Source of the DNA: Bradyrhizobium sp. Arg816
Lineage (GTDB): Bacteria > Pseudomonadota > Alphaproteobacteria > Rhizobiales > Xanthobacteraceae
Assembly (NCBI RefSeq): GCF_029989365.1
Contig: NZ_JAPRAQ010000001.1
Coordinates: forward strand, 310,001-374,000
DNA: 64,000 bases
Reading direction: 5' to 3'
Shown here: positions 42,707 to 51,256 of the stretch, piece by piece
Layout of the letters: every line of letters begins with the position of its first letter
Numbering within the stretch: the stretch's first letter is position 1
The notes under the pieces: generated by a model
Databases searched by the model: none
Seen by the model: only the letters and a program-made list of their open reading frames with translations
What the model was told of the DNA's origin: nothing
Translations under genes and position numbers: made by a program

Positions 42707-43543
42707 TTACGCTGCCGTGAAGGGCCGCAGATCCATGTGTCGATTGACATCCTTATAAAGGAGATAACGGAACCGACCTGGGCCCCCGGCGTAGCACGCC
42801 TGCGGACAGAACGCCCGCAGCCACATAAAATCTCCAGCCTCGACCTCGACCCAATCCTGGTTGAGCCGGTAGACGGCTTTGCCCTCCAAAACGTAAAGAC
42901 CGTGCTCCATGACATGGGTCTCTGTGAAGGGAATAGATGCGCCCGGCTCGAACGTGACAATATTGATGTGCATGTCATATCGGACATCGGCCGGATCGAT
43001 GAAGCGTGTGGTTCTCCATCTCCCATCCGTATCTGGCATTAGCGTCGGTGCGACCGAGTCCTCGTTGGTCACGATGACGTCGGGGTGAGCAAGCCCCGGT
43101 ACGCCCTGATACAGCTTGCGGATCCAATGAAAATGAGCTGGGCTCGAGCTGCGATTGCGAATGCTCCAGCCGCGGCCGGGCGGAAGATAGGCAAAGCCCC
43201 CGGGCCGCAGCTCCCGCTCCTTGTCCGCCACCTCGAGGCTCAATTTGCCACCCGCGACGAACAGCGCGCCTTCGGCATCCTTGTCCGGCTCCGGCAACTC
43301 ACTTCCCCCACCCGGTGCCACCTCCATAAGATAGTGCGAAAATGTCTCGGCGAATCCGGAGAGCGGTCGCGCCAGCACCCAGACACGCGTGTTGTCCCAA
43401 TGCGGCAGATGGCTGACGACGATATCGCGCTGCACGCCGCCGGGTATGACCGCATATGCGTTCGTGAAGACCGCCCGGCCGCTCAAGAGCTCCGTCTGGG
43501 CCGGATGGCCGCCCTGCGGCACGTGATAGGTTTGCGATGGCAT
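42707..43543 (-). CDS. allE: (S)-ureidoglycine aminohydrolase
   Basis: A 278-residue bicupin close to E. coli AllE/YlbA (261). The N-terminal half has RAVFTNAYAVIPGGVQRDIV and ETFSHYLMEVAPGGG. The C-terminal cupin has DMHINIVTFEPGASIPFTET and HVMEHGLYVLEGKAVYRLN with the manganese-binding His and Glu residues. It releases ammonia from ureidoglycine in allantoate breakdown. The start at 43543 is chosen by family length; an upstream open frame would overlap allA. It is 61 nt from allA, with DctA beyond, forming a ureide-use unit. Confidence 0.88.
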   Translation of the reverse strand: MPSQTYHVPQGGHPAQTELLSGRAVFTNAYAVIPGGVQRDIVVSHLPHWDNTRVWVLARPLSGFAETFSHYLMEVAPGGGSELPEPDKDAEGALFVAGGKLSLEVADKERELRPGGFAYLPPGRGWSIRNRSSSPAHFHWIRKLYQGVPGLAHPDVIVTNEDSVAPTLMPDTDGRWRTTRFIDPADVRYDMHINIVTFEPGASIPFTETHVMEHGLYVLEGKAVYRLNQDWVEVEAGDFMWLRAFCPQACYAGGPGRFRYLLYKDVNRHMDLRPFTAA

Positions 43544-43604
43544 GATCGTGGCCTCTATTGGTTTCCCGTGTGGTATGTCGTTGCGCGGCTCTGCTTGTCG
43601 CGCG

Positions 43605-44120
43605 TCATTTTCCGAGAATGCTGTCCGGCGCAAGATCGAGCTGCATCATCTCTTCCAGCCAATATTCCTCAAGATTGTCGCCCCCGCCCTTCCGGTCGAC
43701 GACGAAGAACGGACTGGAGTCTTCCAGAACAAGCAGCGGATGATGCCAGCAGTTGCGGGCATAGTTCACGCCCTGGTGTCCCGTTGCAGCGAAGCCCCGA
43801 TAGGTCGAGGCGATAAGCGGATCCGCGCAGACGACGATCAGCCAGTCCTTTCGGTTCAAGGGCATGAACAATTGACTTCCCAGCGGATGGCGCTCCATCA
43901 GCCGGATCGCGATCGGCGCAGGCCGGGTGGAGGCGACAAACCAACTGATGTTGATCTGTCCGCCTTCCGCGGTGACGTCGATCGTAGCGAGATCGTTGAA
44001 GCGCCGGGCATAGCCTTCGTTGATCGGCAGGGGCGTCAACCCATCCGTATCGACGACATCGCCAAACGGCGCAAATGCCTTCCTCGTTAGAGGCTCAATC
44101 GAAAGCGTCAGCATCGCCAC
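43605..44120 (-). CDS. allA: Ureidoglycolate lyase
   Basis: A 171-residue AllA-family enzyme that splits ureidoglycolate to glyoxylate and urea. Landmarks are FAPFGDVVDTDG, NISWFVAS, MERHPLGSQLFMPLN, and NYARNCWHHPLLVL. Length is normal. It lies between the dctA-type carrier and allE on the same strand. The pair would take ureidoglycine to glyoxylate in two steps. Allantoinase and allantoate amidohydrolase are not in the window. Confidence 0.9.
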   Translation of the reverse strand: MAMLTLSIEPLTRKAFAPFGDVVDTDGLTPLPINEGYARRFNDLATIDVTAEGGQINISWFVASTRPAPIAIRLMERHPLGSQLFMPLNRKDWLIVVCADPLIASTYRGFAATGHQGVNYARNCWHHPLLVLEDSSPFFVVDRKGGGDNLEEYWLEEMMQLDLAPDSILGK

Positions 44121-44141
44121 ACTCCAACGAACAGTCGCGTT

Positions 44142-45473
44142 TCACGCCGTCTGTGCACTCGGGACGGGCTCATCTCCGCCGACGGCATCGACCAGCCCCT
44201 CACTTGAGAGATCAATCTCGCCGTTCAGGATACGATGCGCCTTTGCCCTGTCGATGTCGCCCTCCCAGGACGCGACGACGACGGTGGCAACGCAGTTTCC
44301 GACATAATTGCCGAGGGCGCGGGCAATGCCGATGAACCAGTCGACCGACAGGATGAGCACGAGGCCAATCGCCGGAATAGCCGGGATAGCGGCAAGCGTC
44401 GCGGCGAGCACGACGATGGCCGAGCCCGGAACGCCGTGCGCGCCCTTCGAGGTGAGCAACGCGATGCCAAGGATGGCCAAGAGATCGCCTGTCGCAAGCG
44501 GTGTGTTGGTCGCCTGTGCGATGAAGACTGCGGCCAGCGTCAAGTAGATGGAGAACGCGTCCAGATTGAACGAGTATCCGGTCGGTATTACCAGACCAAC
44601 CGTCGACCGCTTGATGCCGAGCTGCTCGAGCTTTCGCATGGTTTGCGGCAGAACGCTGTCACCTGCGGCGGTGCCGAGAACGATCATCAATTCTTCGCGC
44701 AAGTAGGCGAGCAACTTGAACAGGCTGAAGCCGGACAGGCGCATGATCGCGCCCAGCACCACGATCACAAACAGGACCACGGCCAAATAGAACAGGCCGA
44801 CGAGCCCGCCGAGTTGCTTGAGCGAACCAACACCGTACTTCCCGACCGTGAAGGCGATGGCACCGAAGACGCCGAGCGGCGCGAGCCGGACGACGAAATT
44901 CATCATCTTGAAGATGATCTCGTTCACGCGCTCGATGAACTCGACGACCGGCTTCGCTCGCTCGCCGCACAAGGACACGGCGCAGCCGAACATGATCGAG
45001 ACGATCAGCACCTGCAGGACGTCGCCGGAGCTGAAGGCCCCCACAATCGTCGAGGGGATGAGCTTCATCAGGAATTCGGAGACGCCGCCTCCGGCGACCT
45101 GAGCCGCGGACTGGCTGAACCCGCTAAGGGCCTTGGCGTCGAGCGTCTTCGGGTCGATGTTCATTCCCGCGCCCGGCTCGAAATAGTAGGCAAGCCCAAT
45201 GCCGAACACCAGTGCGACGGTGGTGACGATCTCGAAATACAGCAGGGAGCGGATGCCAACCCTTCCAACCTTCGACAGGTCTCCCGCCGCCGCGATACCG
45301 TGCACGACGACGCAGAACACGATCACAGGCACCAGCATCTTGATCAGCTTGATGAAGCCGTCGCCGAGCGGCTTCATCTGAAGGGCGAGGTCGGGATTAG
45401 CCATGCCGAGGGCGATGCCCAGCATTAGCGCAATGACGACTTGGAAGAAGAGTGACTTGAAGATCTTGGGCAC
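44142..45473 (-). CDS. Dicarboxylate/cation symporter, DctA family
   Basis: A 443-residue DAACS carrier. KIFKSLFFQVVIALMLGIAL opens it; GDGFIKLIKMLVPVIVFCVV, the hairpin serine motif around LGTAAGDSVLP, VIPTGYSFNLDAFSIYLTLA and DWFIGIARALGNYVGN follow. Start is GTG 45473 behind GAGGAAAAG; the longer open frame has no family match. DctA-type carriers import C4-dicarboxylates with H+ or Na+. As it adjoins allA and allE and a divergent LysR gene, it may supply ureide-derived or symbiotic dicarboxylates. It is not necessarily the main symbiotic DctA, which is usually near dctBD. Confidence 0.88.
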   Translation of the reverse strand: MPKIFKSLFFQVVIALMLGIALGMANPDLALQMKPLGDGFIKLIKMLVPVIVFCVVVHGIAAAGDLSKVGRVGIRSLLYFEIVTTVALVFGIGLAYYFEPGAGMNIDPKTLDAKALSGFSQSAAQVAGGGVSEFLMKLIPSTIVGAFSSGDVLQVLIVSIMFGCAVSLCGERAKPVVEFIERVNEIIFKMMNFVVRLAPLGVFGAIAFTVGKYGVGSLKQLGGLVGLFYLAVVLFVIVVLGAIMRLSGFSLFKLLAYLREELMIVLGTAAGDSVLPQTMRKLEQLGIKRSTVGLVIPTGYSFNLDAFSIYLTLAAVFIAQATNTPLATGDLLAILGIALLTSKGAHGVPGSAIVVLAATLAAIPAIPAIGLVLILSVDWFIGIARALGNYVGNCVATVVVASWEGDIDRAKAHRILNGEIDLSSEGLVDAVGGDEPVPSAQTA

Positions 45474-45697
45474 GGCTTTTCCTCGCTTGGCTGGTCTTCG
45501 ACTGGCGCGGCTTGGTGGGCCTTCAGGCCTCCGCCTATCTTGTTGTTTGGTGGTGACGTGTCGTCGTACGCACAAAGGAGCGCGCTTGCCGTGATCGCGG
45601 ACCATGCCCGGCTCGCAGACGGCTCCGTCGGGCATTCGTTGACCATCGCGGATCTCAAGTCCAATATATAGAACGACACGATTGATAGGTTTTCCGA

Positions 45698-46603
45698 ATG
45701 GATCTCCGCCAGCTTCGTTACTTCATCGCCGTCGCCGAAGAGCGCAGCTTCACCCTCGCCGCTCGGCGACTGAACCTTTCCCAACCACCGCTGAGCCAGC
45801 ACATCCAGACGCTGGAGGCCGAGCTCAAGACGCAGCTTCTCCACAGGACCAGCCGCAGGGTCGAACTGACGAAGGCCGGTGAAGCCCTGCTGGGCCGAGG
45901 TCGCGCCATTCTCCAGCAAATCAAGCTCGCGGAAGACGAAGTTCAGTCGATCGGCGCCGGCCTTATCGGCACGCTTGACGTTGGTGCGACCGGCTCCATC
46001 CTGCGCGGTCGGCTGGCGGAACTGCTTGCCGCCTACCGAAAGGTTGCTCCGTCGGTGAAAACCACGGTGCATGAGCAGGCGCCTGCATTGCAGATCGCAG
46101 CACTCCTCAACCGCACGACCAACATTTGTCTCATTCGCAGCGTTCCGACCGAACACGGCCTGACCAGCAAGCTTGCTTGGCGGGAAGAGGTGGTCCTCGC
46201 ACTGCCGCACGCGCACCCGTTGGCCGGGCGCAAGCGGGTTGCGCTTGGCGAACTAGCATCGGAGGATCACATCGTCCTCGACCCCAATAGCTCGGAGTTC
46301 GCACGCTACATCCAGAAATGCTGTGTCGATGCCGGCTTTTTGCCGCGGGTATCCCAGCAGGTCGTCGACGCCCAGTCGATTCCGAGCCTGATCGTGGCGG
46401 GCTTCGGCGTGGCACTGGTGCCCCAGTCCATTGCGCGCTTCACGACAGCCGACATTGTATTCCGGCCCATCAGACCCTCACCACCCTCAGCCGATGTGTT
46501 TCTGGTGTTCCGAGAGGATGAGACCTCGATGGTCGTGCGCAATTTCATCAAATTGGCCGTTCGGCACCTAAGCCACCGCAAAAGCCCGAGGCAAGCCTCC
46601 TGA
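45698..46603 (+). CDS. LysR-family transcriptional regulator
   Basis: A 301-residue LTTR. LRQLRYFIAVAEERSFTLAA and LSQHIQTLEAELKTQLLHRT form the DNA-binding helix. The effector domain starts GTLDVGATGSILRGRLAELL. It is divergent from the DctA-type gene across 224 bp, so control of the carrier and ureide genes is likely. Normal length. Confidence 0.9.
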   Translation: MDLRQLRYFIAVAEERSFTLAARRLNLSQPPLSQHIQTLEAELKTQLLHRTSRRVELTKAGEALLGRGRAILQQIKLAEDEVQSIGAGLIGTLDVGATGSILRGRLAELLAAYRKVAPSVKTTVHEQAPALQIAALLNRTTNICLIRSVPTEHGLTSKLAWREEVVLALPHAHPLAGRKRVALGELASEDHIVLDPNSSEFARYIQKCCVDAGFLPRVSQQVVDAQSIPSLIVAGFGVALVPQSIARFTTADIVFRPIRPSPPSADVFLVFREDETSMVVRNFIKLAVRHLSHRKSPRQAS

Positions 46604-46848
46604 AAGAGCACGACGGTCGTTGTTGTCGCCATCGGCGGCCGGGTCTGGGTGACTTCCGGACATCCCGGCGTCGAACGCTCGACGGATTGTCGAAGACTGC
46701 ATCGCGACCCACGCGGACCCCGATGGCGTTCGGATTCGATTTCAGCTTGATCGCCTTGATCGGCATTAGTCTCTCTGACGGTGCTGCACCGCTCCAGCCG
46801 ATCGCAAATATTGAGCAGGCATGATAGCCTCAATTCCACGGAGGCGAG

Positions 46849-47649
46849 ATGTTGAACGCTGCTGATGGAAGAGGCGCGGCCGACGACCAAATTGACAGGT
46901 CGCGGGTCTCGCACCGAGCAGATCCCGACCAGACTGTCTTCGCGAATGGTCAGCCTATCGCGACCGATCGCGCTGCCGATGCCCCTGCTTTCCTGACGCG
47001 AAGTTCGGGCTTCGGGCTCCTGCCGCCCGCACGAGAGGTTTCGCGCCGACAGAAGCTGCTCAAGGCACTCGCCGCGAGGCTCGATCGATTGAGCCGCATC
47101 TGGCGCGGTCATCTGGTGCACGATGTACCGAATACGGCCGTCCCGCGCAGAAGCGCGGGGATTAGCGGCGGAACCTTTGCGCTCCTGACCTTACTCGTCG
47201 TCGCGGTCTGCGCCGGCGGGCTGCTCGCACTCGCTCAGATCAAATCCCTCAAAGCCGAGATCGCCTCGCTCCAACGCGAATTGCTTCCCTTGAGAGAACG
47301 ACTGGCGAGTTATGATCAGGCGGAGAAGGCCAGGCTGGCGGAGATCAAGGCCGCCGCCGAAAAGAACAAGGCTTTGGCGGAAAATCTGTCCCGACAGGAA
47401 CCGCTCGCGTTCTCGCGCGAGGAAACTCAGTTGATCCGTGAGTATATCAAGCCGGCGCCGTTTGCGGGCCCGGCGACACCAGCCGTGAACGTCGGCGATC
47501 CCGTCACGGGAGGGACAATCCCTCTGCCATCATCGCTAGCGGAGAAGATGCCCAGATTGGCTGGCGCGCGGTTCGCCATCCGAAACGGGGCGATCATCAT
47601 CGTCAGGAGAGACAGTCAAAAGGTCGACGCGGTCCTGCCGCCGTATTAA
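46849..47649 (+). CDS. Hypothetical membrane protein with coiled coil
   Basis: A 266-residue protein of unknown function. One hydrophobic helix lies at ~108-130 (FALLTLLVVAVCAGGLLAL). An Ala/Glu/Lys-rich coiled coil follows at ~133-182. The C-terminal domain has SREETQLIREYIKPAP, VGDPVTGGTIPLPSSL and GARFAIRNGAIIIVRRDS. The latter looks like a small conserved fold facing the periplasm. The gene adjoins tadD on the other strand, converging with it, so a pilus link is possible but unproven. The 245 bp before it hold no recognised gene. Confidence 0.7.
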   Translation: MLNAADGRGAADDQIDRSRVSHRADPDQTVFANGQPIATDRAADAPAFLTRSSGFGLLPPAREVSRRQKLLKALAARLDRLSRIWRGHLVHDVPNTAVPRRSAGISGGTFALLTLLVVAVCAGGLLALAQIKSLKAEIASLQRELLPLRERLASYDQAEKARLAEIKAAAEKNKALAENLSRQEPLAFSREETQLIREYIKPAPFAGPATPAVNVGDPVTGGTIPLPSSLAEKMPRLAGARFAIRNGAIIIVRRDSQKVDAVLPPY

Positions 47650-47754
47650 TCGTCGGGAATTCGCGACCAGTTGGAAGTCAGGTCCGAGCTAGGCCGGCTG
47701 TCTTCGACCGGCATGCGCGTCCAATCGACATCGATAGAATCAATCGACCGCGTT

Positions 47755-48291
47755 TCAAGGCTGATTGTTCGGCGGCCTCTCAATGAACCGCCGGCTGCCA
47801 TTGAGAAGCTCGAGGTTATTGGCGATGACCGGGTTGCCTGGATCGAGCGAATAGGCCTTCTCGAACTTTCGCCGCGCCGCATTCAGATTGCCGCGCAGCA
47901 TGTACGAATATCCCTGGTCATTCAGGATTTGAACGGTTTCGCCTCCGAGCCGGATCGCCTGGGTGTAAGCCTGATCAGCAAGGTCAAACCGGCGTATCCG
48001 ATCATAGCTCGCCGCCAGCCCGACCCAGGCCGTCACGTCCTTCGGTGACTTCTCGACAGCGTCCTTGAAGTAGCGCTGCGCGATCCCGTAGTTGCCGCGG
48101 TTGAAATGCTCCAGGCCCAGCCGCACGGGCTCGTCCGACGGATAATACTTGACGTCGGTGGGCTCCTGCACGGGGTCACCGCCCGGCGGATCCACGGGGG
48201 CGACAATGGCAGCCACCCGCGTCGTGTAGTCACATGCCGCAAGACCTATCCCCGTCCAGCAACAGGTCAGCATCAGAATCACGCGCCGCAT
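47755..48291 (-). CDS. tadD: TPR lipoprotein, TadD-like pilus assembly protein
   Basis: A 178-residue protein. A lipobox is visible at residues ~8-18 (LTCCWTGIGLAAC). Four TPR-like helices follow: LGLEHFNRGNYGIAQRYFKD, AWVGLAASYDRIRRFDLADQ, AYTQAIRL...LNDQGYSY and LNAARRKFEKAYSLDPGN. The ATG at 48291 has GAGGG upstream; a longer upstream frame is not needed. TadD is the outer-membrane pilotin-like TPR protein of Tad systems. Position after the secretin and a small lipoprotein agrees. Confidence 0.85.
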   Translation of the reverse strand: MRRVILMLTCCWTGIGLAACDYTTRVAAIVAPVDPPGGDPVQEPTDVKYYPSDEPVRLGLEHFNRGNYGIAQRYFKDAVEKSPKDVTAWVGLAASYDRIRRFDLADQAYTQAIRLGGETVQILNDQGYSYMLRGNLNAARRKFEKAYSLDPGNPVIANNLELLNGSRRFIERPPNNQP

Positions 48292-48373
48292 AAACCCTCG
48301 TCCCCCCACGCGGCCCAGCGGAATTACTACGCCGTCCGCACGCAAAATCGCCAAGGTCATTTCCCAAAAGTCG

Positions 48374-48781
48374 TTACCTGCCGCCTCCGATCGCGGGACC
48401 GCCGACCGGCACCGATACTCCACCGTTCGTTCCAGGCGGCAATCCTTCTATGTCGATGTTCTGGGTTGCGGTAGGCCGCACGCCCATCTGTTTCGTCGCA
48501 TCGCCAACATCGGGAAGCTGATCCACCGGCTGTTTCGTGTTGCCATAACGTGTCACGGCGGCGCCAACGCGCCGCGCGTCGTACGCGATCCTGCGATCAC
48601 CGACGTATCGCGGCCATGGGTGGATCGTATGGGTAACGGCGTTGACCTGCTTGGCATCACCGGCGCTCATCGTGATGGAATCGGAACGCTGGAAGTAGCG
48701 GTCCATCTCGTCATGACCGGCGAGGCCGTAACATCCCCCGAGCAGGAAGGGCGCGAACAGAACCAGATACCTGATGGTCAT
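48374..48781 (-). CDS. Small lipoprotein of the Tad locus
   Basis: A 135-residue lipoprotein: hydrophobic signal with lipobox FLLGGC at residues ~13-17, a mid-part with SDSITMSAGDAKQVN, and an end rich in Gly and Pro. It lies 10 nt after cpaC. No CpaD is seen elsewhere in the locus, so this may be a divergent CpaD replacement that stabilises the secretin. Sequence similarity to CpaD is not evident to me. Confidence 0.75.
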   Translation of the reverse strand: MTIRYLVLFAPFLLGGCYGLAGHDEMDRYFQRSDSITMSAGDAKQVNAVTHTIHPWPRYVGDRRIAYDARRVGAAVTRYGNTKQPVDQLPDVGDATKQMGVRPTATQNIDIEGLPPGTNGGVSVPVGGPAIGGGR

Positions 48782-48790
48782 CTCTCGCTC

Positions 48791-50446
48791 CTAGTTGAGG
48801 GTCTTTACGACCGGCTGGTCGGCGGCGGCGGCTGGGCGCGGAACGGGCGTCCTGAGCTCAGGAGCGATGATGTGGCCGTAGGGGCCCTTCACGTCGCCAC
48901 CGGAATTGACGTAGTCGTCGTACCGCTTGCGGACTTCCATCTGGCCATTGAGGAAGAAGTCGACATCGTTGGCCGGCAGGCGGGAGTCGAGCGGCGACGC
49001 CAATTGCTGACCGGGCGCCGCCGGCGCGACCAGGCGCGGCGTGATGATGATGACGAGGTCCGTTTCCTCCTGCAGGTAGGACTTGCTGCTGAACAAGGTT
49101 CCAAGCACGGGCACCGAGCCGATCCAGGGCAATTGCGAAACGTCCTGCCGGTTGCGGGTCTGGAGCAGGCCGGCGATGGCAAAACTCTGGCCGTCGCGCA
49201 ATTCGACCGTGGTGCGCGCGTCGCGGCGGGTCAAAGCAGGAACTGTCGTCCCCTGAATCGTCACCGCATTGGTGAAATCAAGCTCGCTCACCGACGGCTC
49301 AACCCGAAGATTGATCACGCCCCGCGAGAGAACGGTGGGCACGAAGGCCAACTCGACACCGAACTTCTTGTAATCGATGGTGATGGTGGGAAAACCGGTC
49401 GTCGTCGTGTTCGGGATCGGCACTGGAAATTCACCGCCAGCCAGGAAGCGGGCGGCATCGCCGGAAAGGGTAGTCAAATTCGGCTCCGCCAACCGGCGAA
49501 CCAATCCTTTCGTTTCCAATGCAGAGATCAGCAGGTCCACCGAGCCTCCGTTGCTGGTCCGAAGAATGCTGGTCAACAAGCTTCCGAACGGGATCGGGGC
49601 GACGCCGCCTGCGGTGCCGACGAGCGTTCCCACAGTTCCGAGCAGCGGAAGACTGCCGGTAGGAGAAGCACCAACAGGCGTACCGCCAGTATTACCAATG
49701 GGGTTTTGGACCGTATTAATACCACCAATCGGTGTTCGGCCGGCGGTCGCACTCCCCAGCCCAGTATTACCGACGTTAGTGCCGTTGGCGTTCGCCGCAT
49801 AAAGGTTCACGCCGAGGTTACGCCCAGCCTCCCGATTCACCTCAAGAAAGCGCACCTCGAGCATCACCTGTTGCGGTGCCGCGACGCTCATCGCGTTGAC
49901 GACGACGCCCCCTTTCGCAACGGTGCTGGTGGCGATTGCCATGGCTCGCTCGGCCACGACCGCGTCGGCGGCCATTCCGCTGAGCACCACCTGCCCCTCG
50001 GAGGCCGTGACGCGAATGCCCTGCCCGCCGGTGCTGGTCCGAATGTTCTGCTGCAGATTGCCTGTGTCGATCACGACCTCGACGTCGAGGATCCCGATCT
50101 GCTTCATCGAGCTGTCGAACAGGATGACGTTGGTGGTGCCGGTCTGCTTGCCCTGGACGTAGATCAGGTGATCGCTCAGCGACTTCACGTCGACGATGTC
50201 AGGCGAGCCGGCGACAATCGTAGCAAAGGGCGTATCGACCTTGAAGGTACGGGACTTGTTGACGACCACCTTGACCCGCTGGACGTCGCTCATTTCGCTC
50301 ACGAAGACGCCGCCGCCGGAGGACCGCCGCTCTGCGGCCGCTGTGCGGTCGACGGAACCAGGCAGCACAAGCGCGGGGCCCAGTGCCAACACGCTCAAGG
50401 CGAGAAGTCTCGCTCCTGCCCTTCTCGAAATGCGACGGCCACCCAT
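48791..50446 (-). CDS. cpaC: Tad pilus secretin CpaC/RcpA
   Basis: A 551-residue outer-membrane secretin. A signal peptide covers ~1-38 (LLALSVLALGPALVLPGSV). The N-terminal domain has VVVNKSRTFKVDTPFATIVA, and a BON domain lies at ~120-190. The secretin beta-domain includes DYKKFGVELAFVPTVLS and GVINLRVEPSVSELDF. Residues ~215-285 are an unusual Gly/Thr/Asn-rich low-complexity insert (TGLGSATAGRTPIGGINTV). C-terminal TDLVIIITPRLVAP is typical. It forms the pilus exit channel. Confidence 0.93.
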   Translation of the reverse strand: MGGRRISRRAGARLLALSVLALGPALVLPGSVDRTAAAERRSSGGGVFVSEMSDVQRVKVVVNKSRTFKVDTPFATIVAGSPDIVDVKSLSDHLIYVQGKQTGTTNVILFDSSMKQIGILDVEVVIDTGNLQQNIRTSTGGQGIRVTASEGQVVLSGMAADAVVAERAMAIATSTVAKGGVVVNAMSVAAPQQVMLEVRFLEVNREAGRNLGVNLYAANANGTNVGNTGLGSATAGRTPIGGINTVQNPIGNTGGTPVGASPTGSLPLLGTVGTLVGTAGGVAPIPFGSLLTSILRTSNGGSVDLLISALETKGLVRRLAEPNLTTLSGDAARFLAGGEFPVPIPNTTTTGFPTITIDYKKFGVELAFVPTVLSRGVINLRVEPSVSELDFTNAVTIQGTTVPALTRRDARTTVELRDGQSFAIAGLLQTRNRQDVSQLPWIGSVPVLGTLFSSKSYLQEETDLVIIITPRLVAPAAPGQQLASPLDSRLPANDVDFFLNGQMEVRKRYDDYVNSGGDVKGPYGHIIAPELRTPVPRPAAAADQPVVKTLN

Positions 50447-50839
50447 TTCGATTCCCCCCTCGCCGCGATCCGCAGCTGTCCCGTAATTCTACGTGCTCGA
50501 CTTCCTAACAACTCTCCTTCGCGCACCACGTCGCAAAGCTTACGTCGGTCCCACTACAAATCCGTTACTTCGCATTTTCCGGCGCGCAGCCGGCCCCGAA
50601 TGAGGATCAAGATCATTTCCTTCGTGCCGCGTCCTTGCAAGGCGAGCCTCTCGCTACTTTGCCGCAGCGTCAGCGAAAGTTTCTCGATGTTGCGAGCGAG
50701 CACCACTCGTTCGACCTGACTGGACATATTTTGCAGCATGAGCGCCCCGACTCGTTTCAGCGGCCCCGCCACTCGGCGAATTCCTACCGCGTTTCGGAGT
50801 ACCGGTTCAGAACCAGGCCGGCGTCGCAGGACAACATTC
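50447..50839. other. Intergenic stretch upstream of cpaC
   Basis: About 390 bp between the TadE-like gene and cpaC. Apart from the weak 72-codon frame at 50554-50772, I see no gene or repeat. It probably carries a second promoter for cpaC, but I cannot point to one. Confidence 0.5.
50554..50772 (-). CDS. Possible small protein, unknown
   Basis: A 72-residue frame with a GTG start, TAGGA about 10 nt upstream. It reads QVERVVLARNIEKLSLTLRQ in the middle and looks helical and basic. It lies on the same strand as its Tad neighbours between the TadE-like and secretin genes. No family is recognised and the frame could be chance. Confidence 0.3.
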   Translation of the reverse strand: MAGPLKRVGALMLQNMSSQVERVVLARNIEKLSLTLRQSSERLALQGRGTKEMILILIRGRLRAGKCEVTDL

Positions 50840-51256
50840 CTAGAAGGGAATGGTGGTGGACGCGCTCGGCGCGTTCAATGCTGCGCCCCATATCGGCATC
50901 AGCATCCTGAAGCTCGGATCAGATGCTGTCACAGTGAGCGCAGCGGCTCCCGCAGCCGTGTTCAGTGTCGGCGTGAGACCGCCGGCAAACAGCATTGGGG
51001 CGACGGCTTTTTTGGCCGCCGCCGATGGTAGAGGGTCACCGCTACAGGTTGGCGCAGTCTTGCTCATTGCGCTATTGACGAAGCAGTCGTTGATCATCCA
51101 TGCCCGAGCACCGGCATTCGCGAGCGTTCGCAACGACTGCATGGTGATTGCGTAACGCCCCAGATCGAAGATGGTGAACATCAGTATGAAAAGCGGCAAG
51201 CCGACCAGGCAAAATTCCATCGCCCCGATGCCGCGCTGATCGAGCTTTCTCATCAT
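50840..51256 (-). CDS. TadE-like minor pseudopilin
   Basis: A 138-residue protein. The ATG at 51256 (or 51253) overlaps the TadG stop. The N-terminus is KLDQRGIGAMEFCLVGLPLF then a helix, the RRGxxxxEF pattern of TadE/TadF minor pseudopilins processed by CpaA. The rest is an exported, Ala/Pro-rich domain with one Cys pair (NDCFVNSA; PTCSGD). It would assist pilus initiation. Confidence 0.82.
   Translation of the reverse strand: MMRKLDQRGIGAMEFCLVGLPLFILMFTIFDLGRYAITMQSLRTLANAGARAWMINDCFVNSAMSKTAPTCSGDPLPSAAAKKAVAPMLFAGGLTPTLNTAAGAAALTVTASDPSFRMLMPIWGAALNAPSASTTIPF

Noticed and set aside
46548..46766. 72-codon frame on the reverse strand between LysR and the 266-residue gene
   Set aside because: Overlaps the end of the LysR gene, no recognised family and no clear ribosome site.
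48620..50719. 699-codon open frame antisense to cpaC
   Set aside because: High GC opens the opposite strand; the translation is Arg/His/Gly-rich without motifs, while cpaC on the other strand is a clear secretin.
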